NCBI GenBank assembly: GCA_964528645.1
Contig: CAZGSR010000008.1
Span: 12,357 to 76,356 of the forward strand
Direction of reading: 5' to 3'
DNA from: UBA5734 sp964528645
GTDB lineage: Bacteria > Bacillota > Clostridia > Saccharofermentanales > UBA5734
DNA: 64,000 nucleotides
Shown piece by piece: positions 1-8,334 of the stretch (the first letter of the stretch is position 1; every line of letters begins with the position of its first letter). Made by a program: the position numbers and the translations under genes. The notes beneath the pieces are model-generated. The model was not told the origin of the DNA, made no database searches, and saw only the letters and a list, made by a program, of their open reading frames with translations.

Positions 1-267
1 CATGCTGCGGATGGCAGGGATACGGCCGAAAGGGAGACCCGGCAGCGCCGGATCGACTTCTACTGCCGCAATGGCTTTGTCCATAGCCGCGTGAACGGCG
101 TGATTTTCGGGGTGCATTATGATATCGTCTATTTACCGATCCAGCATCCGGCCGACGATCCGTTCATCCTCAGGGAACTGGCTGAGCTGTACCGAACGAT
201 GCTGCCCAAATTCATGTTTGAGGCCAATGTCCACCTCGAAATCCGGGATGAACACGCAGAACCTTAA
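1..267 (+). CDS. GNAT-family N-acetyltransferase, C-terminal part (truncated by window edge)
   Basis: The frame is open from base 1 and ends at TAA 265-267, giving the last 88 residues of a protein. The segment RRIDFYCRNGF, followed by a strand-rich tail (FGVHYDIVYLP), matches the C-terminal half of GNAT acetyltransferases, where the 'FY.RNGF' motif precedes the last beta strands. The acetyl-CoA loop lies outside the window, so the substrate cannot be judged. The amidohydrolase follows 19 bp downstream on the same strand, so the two are probably co-transcribed. Confidence 0.6.
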   Translation, partial: HAADGRDTAERETRQRRIDFYCRNGFVHSRVNGVIFGVHYDIVYLPIQHPADDPFILRELAELYRTMLPKFMFEANVHLEIRDEHAEP

Positions 268-286
268 GCAAGAAAGTTGACTGTTC

Positions 287-1087
287 ATGCCCAGACAAGC
301 CGTCATCGATATTCATGCCCATGTTTTTCCGGAGAAAATTGCCCAGTTGGCGGTCGCCTCGATCAGCGACTTTTACGAGATCCCGATGGCCAGCCCCGGT
401 ACCGTCAGCGATTTGCTCGCCGCAAACGAGCTGGCAGGCGTTGATTTCAGTGTCGTTTTTTCAACTGCAACCCGTTTGGTGCAGGTCGAGTCGATCAATC
501 GTTTCATGGCCGAATGCCAGCAGGTGCCTGCCCTGATCGGATTCGGCACCTTGCATCCTGATATGTCCGCTAGCGAAATTCATGAAACGCTGGACATCAT
601 CCTCGGCAACGATCTGCGTGGAATCAAGATGCACCCCGATTTCCAGCAAATGGAAGCAGATTCATCTTTCATGCATGAGCTCTGCCGTCAGCTGCAAGGA
701 CGGCTGCCCATCCTGATGCATGCCGGCGATCCGCGCTATGACTACTCACATCCTAAAAGGATCCGCAACCTGGCGCTCGCTTTTCCAGATACTCAGTTTA
801 TCGCCGCCCATTTTGGCGGCTGGAGCCAGTGGCCGGAAGCCATCGAATCTCTCGCTGGCCTTCCCAATCTCTTTGTCGATACCAGCAGCTCTCTGCCTTT
901 CATGCCAGTGGAAGAAATCCTCCGGCTGATCGACGCGTTCGGCATCGACCGGATCCTTTTTGGCTCCGACTACCCGATGTGGCAACCAGCTGATGAGGTT
1001 CGACTGATCGAGGCTCTGGGCTTGTCTGCGCCAGAAAAGCAAGCTATTTTCTGGGACAACAGCTCGAGGCTGCTTGGGCTGATGTGA
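287..1087 (+). CDS. Amidohydrolase (amidohydrolase_2 / TIM-barrel metal-dependent hydrolase)
   Basis: A 266-residue cytosolic TIM-barrel hydrolase. Visible metal and catalytic residues are the N-terminal HxH pair (H10, H12), H145 in MHAGDPRYDY, H175 in AAHFGGWSQW and the late Asp in FGSDYPMW (D228), all in the order expected for the amidohydrolase_2 family (ACMSD/OHCU decarboxylase/lactonase relatives). Length is normal for short members. The substrate is not predictable: the family includes decarboxylases and lactonases as well as hydrolases. It follows the GNAT gene by 19 bp. The ribosome site is weak (AAGAAAG). No terminator was recognised directly after it. Confidence 0.85.
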   Translation: MPRQAVIDIHAHVFPEKIAQLAVASISDFYEIPMASPGTVSDLLAANELAGVDFSVVFSTATRLVQVESINRFMAECQQVPALIGFGTLHPDMSASEIHETLDIILGNDLRGIKMHPDFQQMEADSSFMHELCRQLQGRLPILMHAGDPRYDYSHPKRIRNLALAFPDTQFIAAHFGGWSQWPEAIESLAGLPNLFVDTSSSLPFMPVEEILRLIDAFGIDRILFGSDYPMWQPADEVRLIEALGLSAPEKQAIFWDNSSRLLGLM

Positions 1088-1189
1088 TGGTCTGCTCAGG
1101 CCCTCATCTCCCCTATCCGAAGCAATTTTTGTGCATAATACACAGTTTCAGAGCGCAAATTCACACATAAAGCCGATGATTCTCCGTGA

Positions 1190-1218
1190 TTGACAGCAGG
1201 TTACCCGGGTGCTAAGAT
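1190..1218 (+). promoter_or_regulatory. Sigma-A-type promoter for adhE
   Basis: A consensus -35 TTGACA (1190-1195), a 17-bp spacer and TAAGAT as -10 (1213-1218). This is the best housekeeping promoter in the 522-bp gap 1088-1609 and would start a leader of about 385 nt before adhE. I recognised nothing in 1088-1189. Confidence 0.75.
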
Positions 1219-1224
1219 CGAATT

Positions 1225-1238
1225 CGTAAACGTTTTCG
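1225..1238 (+). promoter_or_regulatory. cre-like operator (CcpA) at the adhE transcription start
   Basis: CGTAAACGTTTTCG agrees with the Firmicute cre consensus TGWAARCGYTWNCW at 12 of 14 positions, including the central CG and its flanks. It sits immediately downstream of the -10 element, where CcpA binding usually represses. A near-identical core (TAAACGTTTTCG) recurs at 35823-35834 ahead of the sugar symporter. Confidence 0.5.
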
Positions 1239-1458
1239 GCGCTTGAATGAGCCGCATCGTTTCCGCCTGTTTTTCGCGCAACAAAGGTTTTCGCAAACAT
1301 TTTTGCGCCAGAAACCACAATTGAATCAGAAGGTTCAAGTCCAGAAAATCTAAGGGCAAAGGCAAAATAGCCTACGATTTCCAGACCATCGAGTTTGCAT
1401 GAGAAATGAGCAAGCTTTCCGTGTTTGAGAAGAACCTGGTTGACTTTGCTTGCCTTTC

Positions 1459-1504
1459 AGACAAGCGCTTGTTGCCAGATCTTCACGCGCTTGTCTTTTT
1501 TTTT
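1459..1504 (+). terminator. Intrinsic terminator / candidate attenuator in the adhE leader
   Basis: AGACAAGCGC (1459-1468) pairs perfectly with GCGCTTGTCT (1487-1496), and T runs from 1496 to 1504. It lies downstream of the strong promoter and 105 bp upstream of the adhE start, so transcripts from 1190-1218 must pass it. The left arm is itself part of a 12-bp palindrome, ACAAGCGCTTGT (1461-1472), that could form a competing hairpin. Either this is an attenuator, or a second promoter exists between 1505 and 1609. Confidence 0.7.
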
Positions 1505-1609
1505 GCAACAATTTTGGATCATGAACTTGAAGAAGCACCTGTCCGTCGCGAAGCAGGGGTTTCCTGAGAGGATACCGTCACCCAAACCAGATCGGAGAAA
1601 GAGGTTTTT

Positions 1610-4189
1610 ATGAAGGTCACCAATCTTGAAGAATTGCACATCCGAATGGCCCAGATCCGGGAAGCTCAGAAAGTATTTGCGACTTATTCACAATCCCAGG
1701 TTGACGAAATTTTTCGGCAGGCGTCCAAAGCGGCTAACAACGCCCGCATCTCCCTGGCCAAGCAAGCCGTTGCAGAAACGGGTATGGGCATCGTCGAGGA
1801 CAAAGTCATCAAAAACCATTTCGCCTCGGAATACATCTATAACCAGTACAAGGATGACAAGACCTGTGGTGTCATCGACCGGGATCCAGCCTTCGGCATC
1901 ACCAAAATCGCCGAACCAGTCGGTGTTGTCGCAGCCATCATTCCGACCACCAATCCGACCTCCACGGCGATCTTCAAATCGCTGATTGCTCTCAAGACCA
2001 GAAACGGCATCATATTTTCCCCACATCCACGAGCTAAGAATTGCACGATCGAAGCTGCCCGTATTGTCCTCGAAGCTGCGGTCAAAGCCGGCGCCCCGGA
2101 GGGAATCATCGGCTGGATCGACCAGCCCAGTGTGGAACTGTCCAACACCGTTATGCAGCTCTGCGACCTGACGTTGGCTACCGGGGGACCTGGCATGGTC
2201 AAGGCGGCCTATTCCTCAGGCAAACCAGCGATTGGTGTCGGGGCTGGCAATACCCCGGCCATCATCGACGAGACCGCTCACCTCAAAATGGCAGTCAGTT
2301 CGATCCTGCTGTCCAAGAGCTTTGACAATGGTGTCATCTGCGCTTCTGAACAGTCGGTTCTGGTCCTCGATGAAGTCTATGTCGCGGTCCGGCAGGAATT
2401 CATCGACCGCGGAGCGCACCTGCTCAATGCGGACGAGATTGACGCTGTCCGGAAAATCATCCTGGTCAAAGGTAGCATCAATGCCAAGATCGTCGGGCAG
2501 TCGGCAGCCACGATTGCTGCTATGGCAGGTCTGACGGTGCCTGAAGAAACGAAAGTCCTGATTGGCGAAGTGGAATCAGTCGAGCTCGATGAGCCTTTCA
2601 GCCATGAAAAATTGTCGCCTGTCCTGGCCATGTACCGGGTTGGCAGCTTTACTGAAGCTTTGGACAAAGCCGCCCGCCTGGTCGAATTGGGTGGCATGGG
2701 CCATACCTCGGTCCTCTACACCGATCCAGCCAAGTCCAAGGACCGTGTAGCCGCCTTTGGTGCACGGATGAAAACGGGGCGCACCATCATCAACATGCCA
2801 TCTTCACATGGCGCGATCGGCGACCTCTACAACTTCAAACTGGCCCCCTCTCTGACTCTCGGCTGTGGCAGCTGGGGTGGCAATTCGATTTCGGAAAATG
2901 TCGGAGTCAAGCACCTGATGAATATCAAGACAGTCGCCGAGAGGAGAGAAAACATGTTGTGGTATCGGGTTCCGAACCGGGTCTATTTCAAATCAGGCTG
3001 TCTGGGCGTAGCGATCAGGGAGTTGAAAGACCTGGGGAAAAAGCGGGCCATCATCGTCACGGACAAGGTGCTCTACGACTTAGGTTATGCTGAAACAGTG
3101 ATCAACCAGCTCAAAGACATGGGGATTGATGTCAAGGTGTTTTCTGACGTGGAGCCGGATCCGACCCTGGCCATTGCCCGCAGGGGCGCCGCAGATATGC
3201 AGAGCTTCCAGCCCGATGTCATCCTTGCCTTGGGTGGCGGTTCGCCGATCGATGCGGCAAAGATCATGTGGGTGATGTATGAGCATCCGGAAATCGAATT
3301 CGAAGATCTGGCCATGCGTTTCATGGATATCCGCAAACGCGTCTTCGCCTTCCCCACCATGGGCAAGAAGGCCTCCTTTGTCGCGATCCCGACCACAGCT
3401 GGAACAGGTTCCGAGGTCACACCCTTCGCGGTCATCACCGATGAAAAAACCGGCATCAAATATCCGCTGGCAGACTATGAACTGACTCCTGGCATGGCAA
3501 TCATCGATACCGAGCTCATGATGGCGATGCCCAGGGGATTGACGGCCGCATCCGGCATCGATGCCCTGACCCATGCTTTGGAGGCTTATGTGTCTGTGCT
3601 CGCGTCGGAATTCACGAATGGCCAGGCACTCGAAGCGATCCGGCTGATTTTCAAATACCTGCCTCAGGCCTATGCCGAAGGGGCTACGAACATCAAGGCA
3701 CGTGAAAAAATGGCCCATGCTTCGGCCATGGCAGGCATGGCTTTCGCCAATGCCTTCCTCGGTATCTGCCACTCGATGGCCCACAAACTCGGGGCCACCC
3801 ACAAGCTGGCCCATGGAGTCGCCAATGCGCTTTTAATCGGCGAAGTGATCCGCTTCAATGCCGTGGATGATCCCAGGAAACAGGCTGCATTCCCGCAATA
3901 CAAATACCCCAATGCCAAGTGGCGTTATGCCCGGATCGCCGACTATCTGCAACTGGGTGGCGAAACGGACGAAGACAAGGTCGAGCGCCTGATCGAAGCC
4001 ATCGAGGATCTCAAGGCCAAGGTCAGCATCCCAAAATCCATCCGCGAAGCCGGCGTGTCTGAGCACGCGTTCTTTTCCTCGCTGGATGAAATGAGCGAGC
4101 AAGCCTTCGATGACCAGTGCACCGGCGCCAATCCCCGCTATCCGCTGATCTCGGAACTGAAAACACTATACGTCCAGGCCTTCCGTTAA
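1610..4189 (+). CDS. adhE: Bifunctional acetaldehyde-CoA / alcohol dehydrogenase
   Basis: An 859-residue fusion that reduces acetyl-CoA to acetaldehyde and then to ethanol, recycling NADH during fermentation. The N-terminal aldehyde dehydrogenase domain (about residues 1-440) carries the thioester cysteine C244 in GVICASEQSV. The C-terminal iron-dependent alcohol dehydrogenase domain (about 455-859) has the nucleotide-loop sequence GGGSPIDAAK, the TTAGTGSEVTPF motif and the iron-binding histidines in HALEAYVS and HSMAHKLGATHKLAHG. Length matches E. coli and clostridial AdhE. The start is set by GGAGAAAGAGG just upstream. It stands alone, with its own long leader (promoter, cre-like site, terminator hairpin), which suggests control by carbon or redox state. 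Filament-forming spirosomes are known for the family. Confidence 0.98.
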   Translation: MKVTNLEELHIRMAQIREAQKVFATYSQSQVDEIFRQASKAANNARISLAKQAVAETGMGIVEDKVIKNHFASEYIYNQYKDDKTCGVIDRDPAFGITKIAEPVGVVAAIIPTTNPTSTAIFKSLIALKTRNGIIFSPHPRAKNCTIEAARIVLEAAVKAGAPEGIIGWIDQPSVELSNTVMQLCDLTLATGGPGMVKAAYSSGKPAIGVGAGNTPAIIDETAHLKMAVSSILLSKSFDNGVICASEQSVLVLDEVYVAVRQEFIDRGAHLLNADEIDAVRKIILVKGSINAKIVGQSAATIAAMAGLTVPEETKVLIGEVESVELDEPFSHEKLSPVLAMYRVGSFTEALDKAARLVELGGMGHTSVLYTDPAKSKDRVAAFGARMKTGRTIINMPSSHGAIGDLYNFKLAPSLTLGCGSWGGNSISENVGVKHLMNIKTVAERRENMLWYRVPNRVYFKSGCLGVAIRELKDLGKKRAIIVTDKVLYDLGYAETVINQLKDMGIDVKVFSDVEPDPTLAIARRGAADMQSFQPDVILALGGGSPIDAAKIMWVMYEHPEIEFEDLAMRFMDIRKRVFAFPTMGKKASFVAIPTTAGTGSEVTPFAVITDEKTGIKYPLADYELTPGMAIIDTELMMAMPRGLTAASGIDALTHALEAYVSVLASEFTNGQALEAIRLIFKYLPQAYAEGATNIKAREKMAHASAMAGMAFANAFLGICHSMAHKLGATHKLAHGVANALLIGEVIRFNAVDDPRKQAAFPQYKYPNAKWRYARIADYLQLGGETDEDKVERLIEAIEDLKAKVSIPKSIREAGVSEHAFFSSLDEMSEQAFDDQCTGANPRYPLISELKTLYVQAFR

Positions 4190-4201
4190 GAGGTCCATGC
4201 A

Positions 4202-4243
4202 GGGTGGTGCCGGTGCACTCGGCATCACCCTGATACTCTTTTT
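4202..4243 (+). terminator. Terminator after adhE
   Basis: GGGTGGTGCCG (4202-4212) pairs with CGGCATCACCC (4220-4230), 11 bp with one G-T pair, starting 12 bp after the adhE stop. The T run (4239-4243) lies 8 nt past the stem, so termination may be partial. Confidence 0.55.
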
Positions 4244-4305
4244 CACGAGCGTGGTACAATTAAGGCAGAACTTCATGCCAAATCCATTCAAGGAGGTCCA
4301 CGCTT

Positions 4306-4518
4306 ATGAAACTCAGTGCCAGGAATCAACTCAAGGGTAAAATTGTCACGATCAAAGAAGGTGCAGTCAATGCGATTGTTGTCCTCGATATTGGCGGCGG
4401 CAACCAGATCAGCGCCACCATTTCCATGGATTCGGTCAAGGATTTGAATCTGACAGTAGGTTCACAAGCCTATGCGGTGATCAAAGCGACGTCTGTCATG
4501 ATCGGTGTGGACGTGTAA
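4306..4518 (+). CDS. Molbindin-like protein (single Mop/TOBE domain)
   Basis: A 70-residue protein made of one Mop domain: MKLSARNQLKGKIVTIKEG at the start, then alternating strands ending in VIKATSVMIGVDV. Molbindins of this length bind molybdate or tungstate oxyanions as oligomers in the cytosol and serve as storage or delivery proteins. The start is supported by AAGGAGGT nine bases upstream and by an extended -10 (TGGTACAAT, ending at 4259). No molybdate transporter or Mo-cofactor gene is in the window, so its partner is unknown. Confidence 0.85.
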   Translation: MKLSARNQLKGKIVTIKEGAVNAIVVLDIGGGNQISATISMDSVKDLNLTVGSQAYAVIKATSVMIGVDV

Positions 4519-4592
4519 GAGCAACAGGCAGACTACTTGTATTTCCATCCAGCCTTTGAACCATCCCTAACGCTGAGCTGGTTCTTGGATAT

Positions 4593-5843
4593 TTATTTCA
4601 TCATGACGTCATCAATGACCATCGATCGTGTGTGGGCGATCGGTGTCCAGATGACTGCCCGCTTGAACAGGCAGCGCACATTGATCACAAACCAGGATGA
4701 CAGGAAGATCCAGTAGAAAAGGACACTTTTGAGCAGGACCGATGTGTGCTTTCGTTCCAGAAGGATCGTGAATCCAGCCAGGAAAGTGGTCATCAGATAG
4801 GAGAAATCAAGGGATAAGAACATCAGTTTGTAGACATGACGCTCTGGGAACAATTCAAAATGAATCATCAGCATCTGCAGGGCAACATTCAGGAAGAAAG
4901 ACAGCGCGTAAACCAGCTGCATGGCCGGGGCCAGGTAGAACAATGCCTGGTCAAACGCAATCAGGCTTTTCTGTCTGAAAGCCAGCCGCAGAAGCCTGCC
5001 CAGATAAGATTCACCGATCTGCCAGATCCCGGTGGACCAGCGCAGGCGCTGGTGCCAGGACTGGGTGAACGTCAGGGGTTGCTCATCGTAAATGATTGCC
5101 TCCGGCACATAGGTCACCGCTTCACCAGCAAGAACGATTTGAGTCGTCATCTCGAGGTCTTCTGTCATGGTATGTGTCTTCCAGCCGCCGAGCCGCTCCA
5201 GCAGGTCTCGGCTGAGCATGAAGCCACTGCCGCTGATGGAGGCTGAAAGACCCAAGTTGCGACGCGGTCGATTGTAGAACCGGCTGATCATCCAGTAGTA
5301 GATGGCATAGCTGCCTGAAATCAAGGTGTCAGCCGGATTTTTGCTGTCGCGGTAACCCTGGGCAGCAGAATGGCCGTGAGAGAGCGCCCGGTTCATCGCA
5401 GCCAGAAAGTCGGGATGGACCAGATTGTCTGCATCAAAGACGCACAAGGCGTCATAGGTGTAATCCTGTAGCATAAGAGCAGCAACGGCCTGATTCAAAG
5501 CATCGCCTTTGGTGTGGACGGGCTTTGCGCAGTCGTACACCAAAGCTCCTTTATCAAGACTGATTTCCCGGGTGCGGTCTGTGCAGTTGTTCGGAACCAC
5601 ACAGATGTCAAAGCGGTCTTTGGGGTATTGCTGCAGTTGCAGGCTATCGATCAAATGACCGATCACGGCAGCTTCATTTCTGGCCGCAACCAGGATCAGA
5701 AAGCGGTGATGTTCATTGGTTGCAGGCAAAGACTTGGGCGTCCGGAAGGAAAACAGGGATATGAACAGATAGTAGGCGGCATAGAGCGAACACAGCAGGC
5801 TGACCAGCCAGGCCACCGTCGATAGATCTACAATCACATGCAT
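4593..5843 (-). CDS. Membrane glycosyltransferase, family 2
   Basis: A 416-residue processive-type GT-A glycosyltransferase. An N-terminal membrane segment (about residues 8-30) precedes the catalytic domain, which shows ILVAARNEAAVIG, the metal-binding DxD-type FDADN, the acceptor-site TED in MTEDLEM and the QRLRW (QxxRW) motif. Several membrane segments follow. The closest general resemblance is to cellulose-synthase/NodC-like polymerases or glycolipid-forming enzymes. Its ATG lies only 3 bp after the stop of the second phnE, so it is very likely translated from the phosphonate-transport mRNA, which is an odd partner for such an operon. Donor and product cannot be told from sequence. Confidence 0.88.
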   Translation of the reverse strand: MHVIVDLSTVAWLVSLLCSLYAAYYLFISLFSFRTPKSLPATNEHHRFLILVAARNEAAVIGHLIDSLQLQQYPKDRFDICVVPNNCTDRTREISLDKGALVYDCAKPVHTKGDALNQAVAALMLQDYTYDALCVFDADNLVHPDFLAAMNRALSHGHSAAQGYRDSKNPADTLISGSYAIYYWMISRFYNRPRRNLGLSASISGSGFMLSRDLLERLGGWKTHTMTEDLEMTTQIVLAGEAVTYVPEAIIYDEQPLTFTQSWHQRLRWSTGIWQIGESYLGRLLRLAFRQKSLIAFDQALFYLAPAMQLVYALSFFLNVALQMLMIHFELFPERHVYKLMFLSLDFSYLMTTFLAGFTILLERKHTSVLLKSVLFYWIFLSSWFVINVRCLFKRAVIWTPIAHTRSMVIDDVMMK

Positions 5844-5846
5844 GGC

Positions 5847-6641
5847 TTAGAGCTCCAAGCGCTTTTTCAACTGGATGGAAGAGGATTCCAGGATCATGGA
5901 CACGGCAATGATCAAATATGTGATCATGCCAACTTCACGGAAATCAAGGTAATGTCCGCCTGCCATGAAAAGATCAAACCCAATGCCTCCGGCACCGGCT
6001 GCCGCACCCATGGCAACAGCATTTAGAAAGTTGATTTCGAACCGGATGAAGGTCCAGGACAGAATTGGATGCAGAGAGGTCGGTAAGACAGCCTGGAAAA
6101 CGATCTGCCACCAGCGGGCTCCACAGCCTCGCAAAGCCTCGATTACACCCGGTTCGATTTCTTCGAAAGATTCGGAATACGACTTGGTCAGGTAACTGAC
6201 CGTATGAAAGGTCATTCCGATGACAGCTGCGGTGCTGCCCAGTCCCGCAGATACTGCAAATATCAAGACCCAGAGGATAGTCGGTATGGCCCGGATCAGG
6301 GCGACAAAGCTCTTGATGATTGATGTCAGCCAGTGTGGTGCCAGATTGCGTGCCGCAAGCAGGCCGAGCATCAAGGCGCCCAATGCCCCGATCAAGGTGG
6401 TCTGGATTGCCAGGGACAAAGTGATGGCGATACCATAAAGGCCTTCAAGCAGGGTCAGGTGCTTGAAATGGGACTCGGAAAACATCAGGCGGAAATTGTC
6501 AGCCATCAAGGCCAGTTTCTGGTCCAAGTCTGGAGCGGAGAGCTGCATCAGGGTGTACAGGGTCACACCTGTAAGCAGCAACAGAACGGTTCGCAACCAG
6601 ACCTGGGACTTGTCGAAAGGTTTTCGTGGCACCGTGGTCAT
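5847..6641 (-). CDS. phnE: Phosphonate ABC transporter permease (second PhnE)
   Basis: A 264-residue inner-membrane permease of the PhnE/MetI type, with a first membrane helix near residues 15-33 and an EAA-like loop in the segment VIEALRGCGARWWQIVFQAV. It pairs with the upstream permease to form the channel for phosphonate, phosphite or phosphate esters bound by PhnD. The start ATG overlaps the stop of the first permease by 4 bp, showing translational coupling. Two separate permease genes are common in this transporter family. Confidence 0.9.
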   Translation of the reverse strand: MTTVPRKPFDKSQVWLRTVLLLLTGVTLYTLMQLSAPDLDQKLALMADNFRLMFSESHFKHLTLLEGLYGIAITLSLAIQTTLIGALGALMLGLLAARNLAPHWLTSIIKSFVALIRAIPTILWVLIFAVSAGLGSTAAVIGMTFHTVSYLTKSYSESFEEIEPGVIEALRGCGARWWQIVFQAVLPTSLHPILSWTFIRFEINFLNAVAMGAAAGAGGIGFDLFMAGGHYLDFREVGMITYLIIAVSMILESSSIQLKKRLEL

Positions 6642-7438
6642 AGGATAATCCTCCGGATCTGGTTCGAGAGGGTCTCGATGCCGATGACAACCAGAATGAT
6701 GACAAGCACAATCAGGCTGGCATGGTTGTAATACGAGCCTTTGTAGTACAGCTCGAATAAAAAGCCGATGCCAGAGCCAGTCAAAATCCCGACCAGCGTC
6801 GCATCGCGCACATTTGTTTCAATCATGTAGAGGATCCAGCTCATCATTTGTGGCAGGCTGGAGGGCAGCACCGCGTGGCGTATGACGTGCAGGTAATTGG
6901 CCCCTGAAGCTCTGAGGGCTTCGACCGAGCTGTCACTGGAGCCATCGATTGTCTCAATAAACGCCCGGGTCAGGTAGCCTGTTGTGCCAAACAGCAGGGC
7001 GAGAAGCCCTGTGATCATGCCCTGTCCGAAGGAGAATTGCAGAATCAAGGCCCAGCCAATGACCGGGACATTGCGCAGAACTGAAGCCAGGCCTCGGCTG
7101 ATCGTTCCAAAAAATGAATTGACACGTGTCGTTTGCGAACCAATGATTGCCAGAACCATGGATATCCCTGCTGCCATCATGGTCGCCGTAATGGCCATCA
7201 GGATGGTCTCAGCCATCTTCTCTCCGATTTTGGGCAATTTGGCCAGAGACTCCACGGTCGGGTGGAAACGGGTGAACAGCCAGTTCAAAGCTTTGAAAAA
7301 GCTGGTCACAGCTCGGACACTGTCAAATTCGGTCAGCCAGGCAGATCCCAGAGACAGGAGCCCGATCAGAACAAAGCCCAGCAAGCTTGACCAGCGCCGC
7401 TGTCTGAAAAAAAGGTTGGTTTGTTCAACAGGCTGCAT
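6638..7438 (-). CDS. phnE: Phosphonate ABC transporter permease (first PhnE)
   Basis: A 266-residue permease of the same family as its downstream neighbour. The EAA-like loop is visible in SVEALRASGANYLHVIRHAVLPSSLPQ. Hydrophobic helices run through the whole protein. Its start overlaps the end of phnC by 14 bp and its end overlaps the next permease by 4 bp, so phnC and both permeases form one tightly coupled unit. Confidence 0.9.
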   Translation of the reverse strand: MQPVEQTNLFFRQRRWSSLLGFVLIGLLSLGSAWLTEFDSVRAVTSFFKALNWLFTRFHPTVESLAKLPKIGEKMAETILMAITATMMAAGISMVLAIIGSQTTRVNSFFGTISRGLASVLRNVPVIGWALILQFSFGQGMITGLLALLFGTTGYLTRAFIETIDGSSDSSVEALRASGANYLHVIRHAVLPSSLPQMMSWILYMIETNVRDATLVGILTGSGIGFLFELYYKGSYYNHASLIVLVIILVVIGIETLSNQIRRIIL

Positions 7439-8255
7439 GGGCCACTTCCGACTGTTTGACAGGTGATTTCTGGCCCGACTGCATCGTCTCCAGCGACAAG
7501 ATCAGCTCGTGCGCTTCGGTCCCATAGATCTGCTCAATGATCTGGGGGGTGATTTGGGCAGGCGGACCGTCAAACACCACTTCTCCATTCCGAATCCCGA
7601 TGATCCGGTCTGAATATTTGATCGCGACATCGACCTGGTGCAGATTGACCAGGCAGGTGATTTTCATTTCCCGGCTGATCCGTTGGAGATGGTCCATGAT
7701 GATTTTGGATGAACTGGGGTCCAGTGAGGCGATCGGTTCGTCACAGAGCAACATTTTGGGTCGTTGCAGCAACGCACGGGCAATGCCAACGCGCTGTTTC
7801 TGGCCGCCACTGAGCTGGTCGCAGCGTTTGAAGACCTGCTCTTGCAAACCCAGTGCTGCAAGGATCTCGTAGGCAGCCCGGCGCTCAAATGAATCGTAAT
7901 AACCAAGGACACCCGCGAGCGTGGATTTGTAGCCCAGGCGGCCATGCAGCACATTTTCGAAGACAGTCAGGCGATTGACCAGGTTGTAATGCTGGAAAAC
8001 CATGCCAATCTGGGTCCGGACCTGGCGCAGTTTCTTTTTGGGCAACTGATCGATCCGGGTCTGCTGGAAAAAGATGGCACCGGACGATGGATCGATCATC
8101 CGGTTGATGCAGCGCAGCAAGGTGGACTTGCCAGCCCCGGAGGGTCCAATGATGGATACAAATTCGCCCTCGCCGACATTCAGGCTGATGTTTGACAAGG
8201 CAACGGTCTGGCGGTTGTAGATCTTGGAGATATCCCGGATTTCTAACAGTTCCAT
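7425..8255 (-). CDS. phnC: Phosphonate ABC transporter ATPase
   Basis: A 276-residue ATPase with Walker A GPSGAGKST (residues 37-45), Q-loop VFQHYN, signature LSGGQKQRVGIARAL and Walker B MLLCDEPIASLD. The family powers uptake of phosphonates by PhnE. It follows phnD by 79 bp. About 35 residues after the conserved domain (ending ...SPVKQSEVAHAAC) are a low-conservation tail that overlaps the next gene. Confidence 0.93.
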   Translation of the reverse strand: MELLEIRDISKIYNRQTVALSNISLNVGEGEFVSIIGPSGAGKSTLLRCINRMIDPSSGAIFFQQTRIDQLPKKKLRQVRTQIGMVFQHYNLVNRLTVFENVLHGRLGYKSTLAGVLGYYDSFERRAAYEILAALGLQEQVFKRCDQLSGGQKQRVGIARALLQRPKMLLCDEPIASLDPSSSKIIMDHLQRISREMKITCLVNLHQVDVAIKYSDRIIGIRNGEVVFDGPPAQITPQIIEQIYGTEAHELILSLETMQSGQKSPVKQSEVAHAAC

Positions 8256-8334
8256 AACAGCCTTTCAGGAAAGATGCCCCGGGAAGCGATGCTGCCTCCC
8301 GGGGACAGATGACACGGTTTATGATGAAGGAGAA

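Noticed and set aside
1425..1613. Short plus-strand frame in the adhE leader as a leader peptide
   Set aside because: It runs through the terminator hairpin, has no ribosome site, and its sequence is not suggestive of a regulatory peptide.
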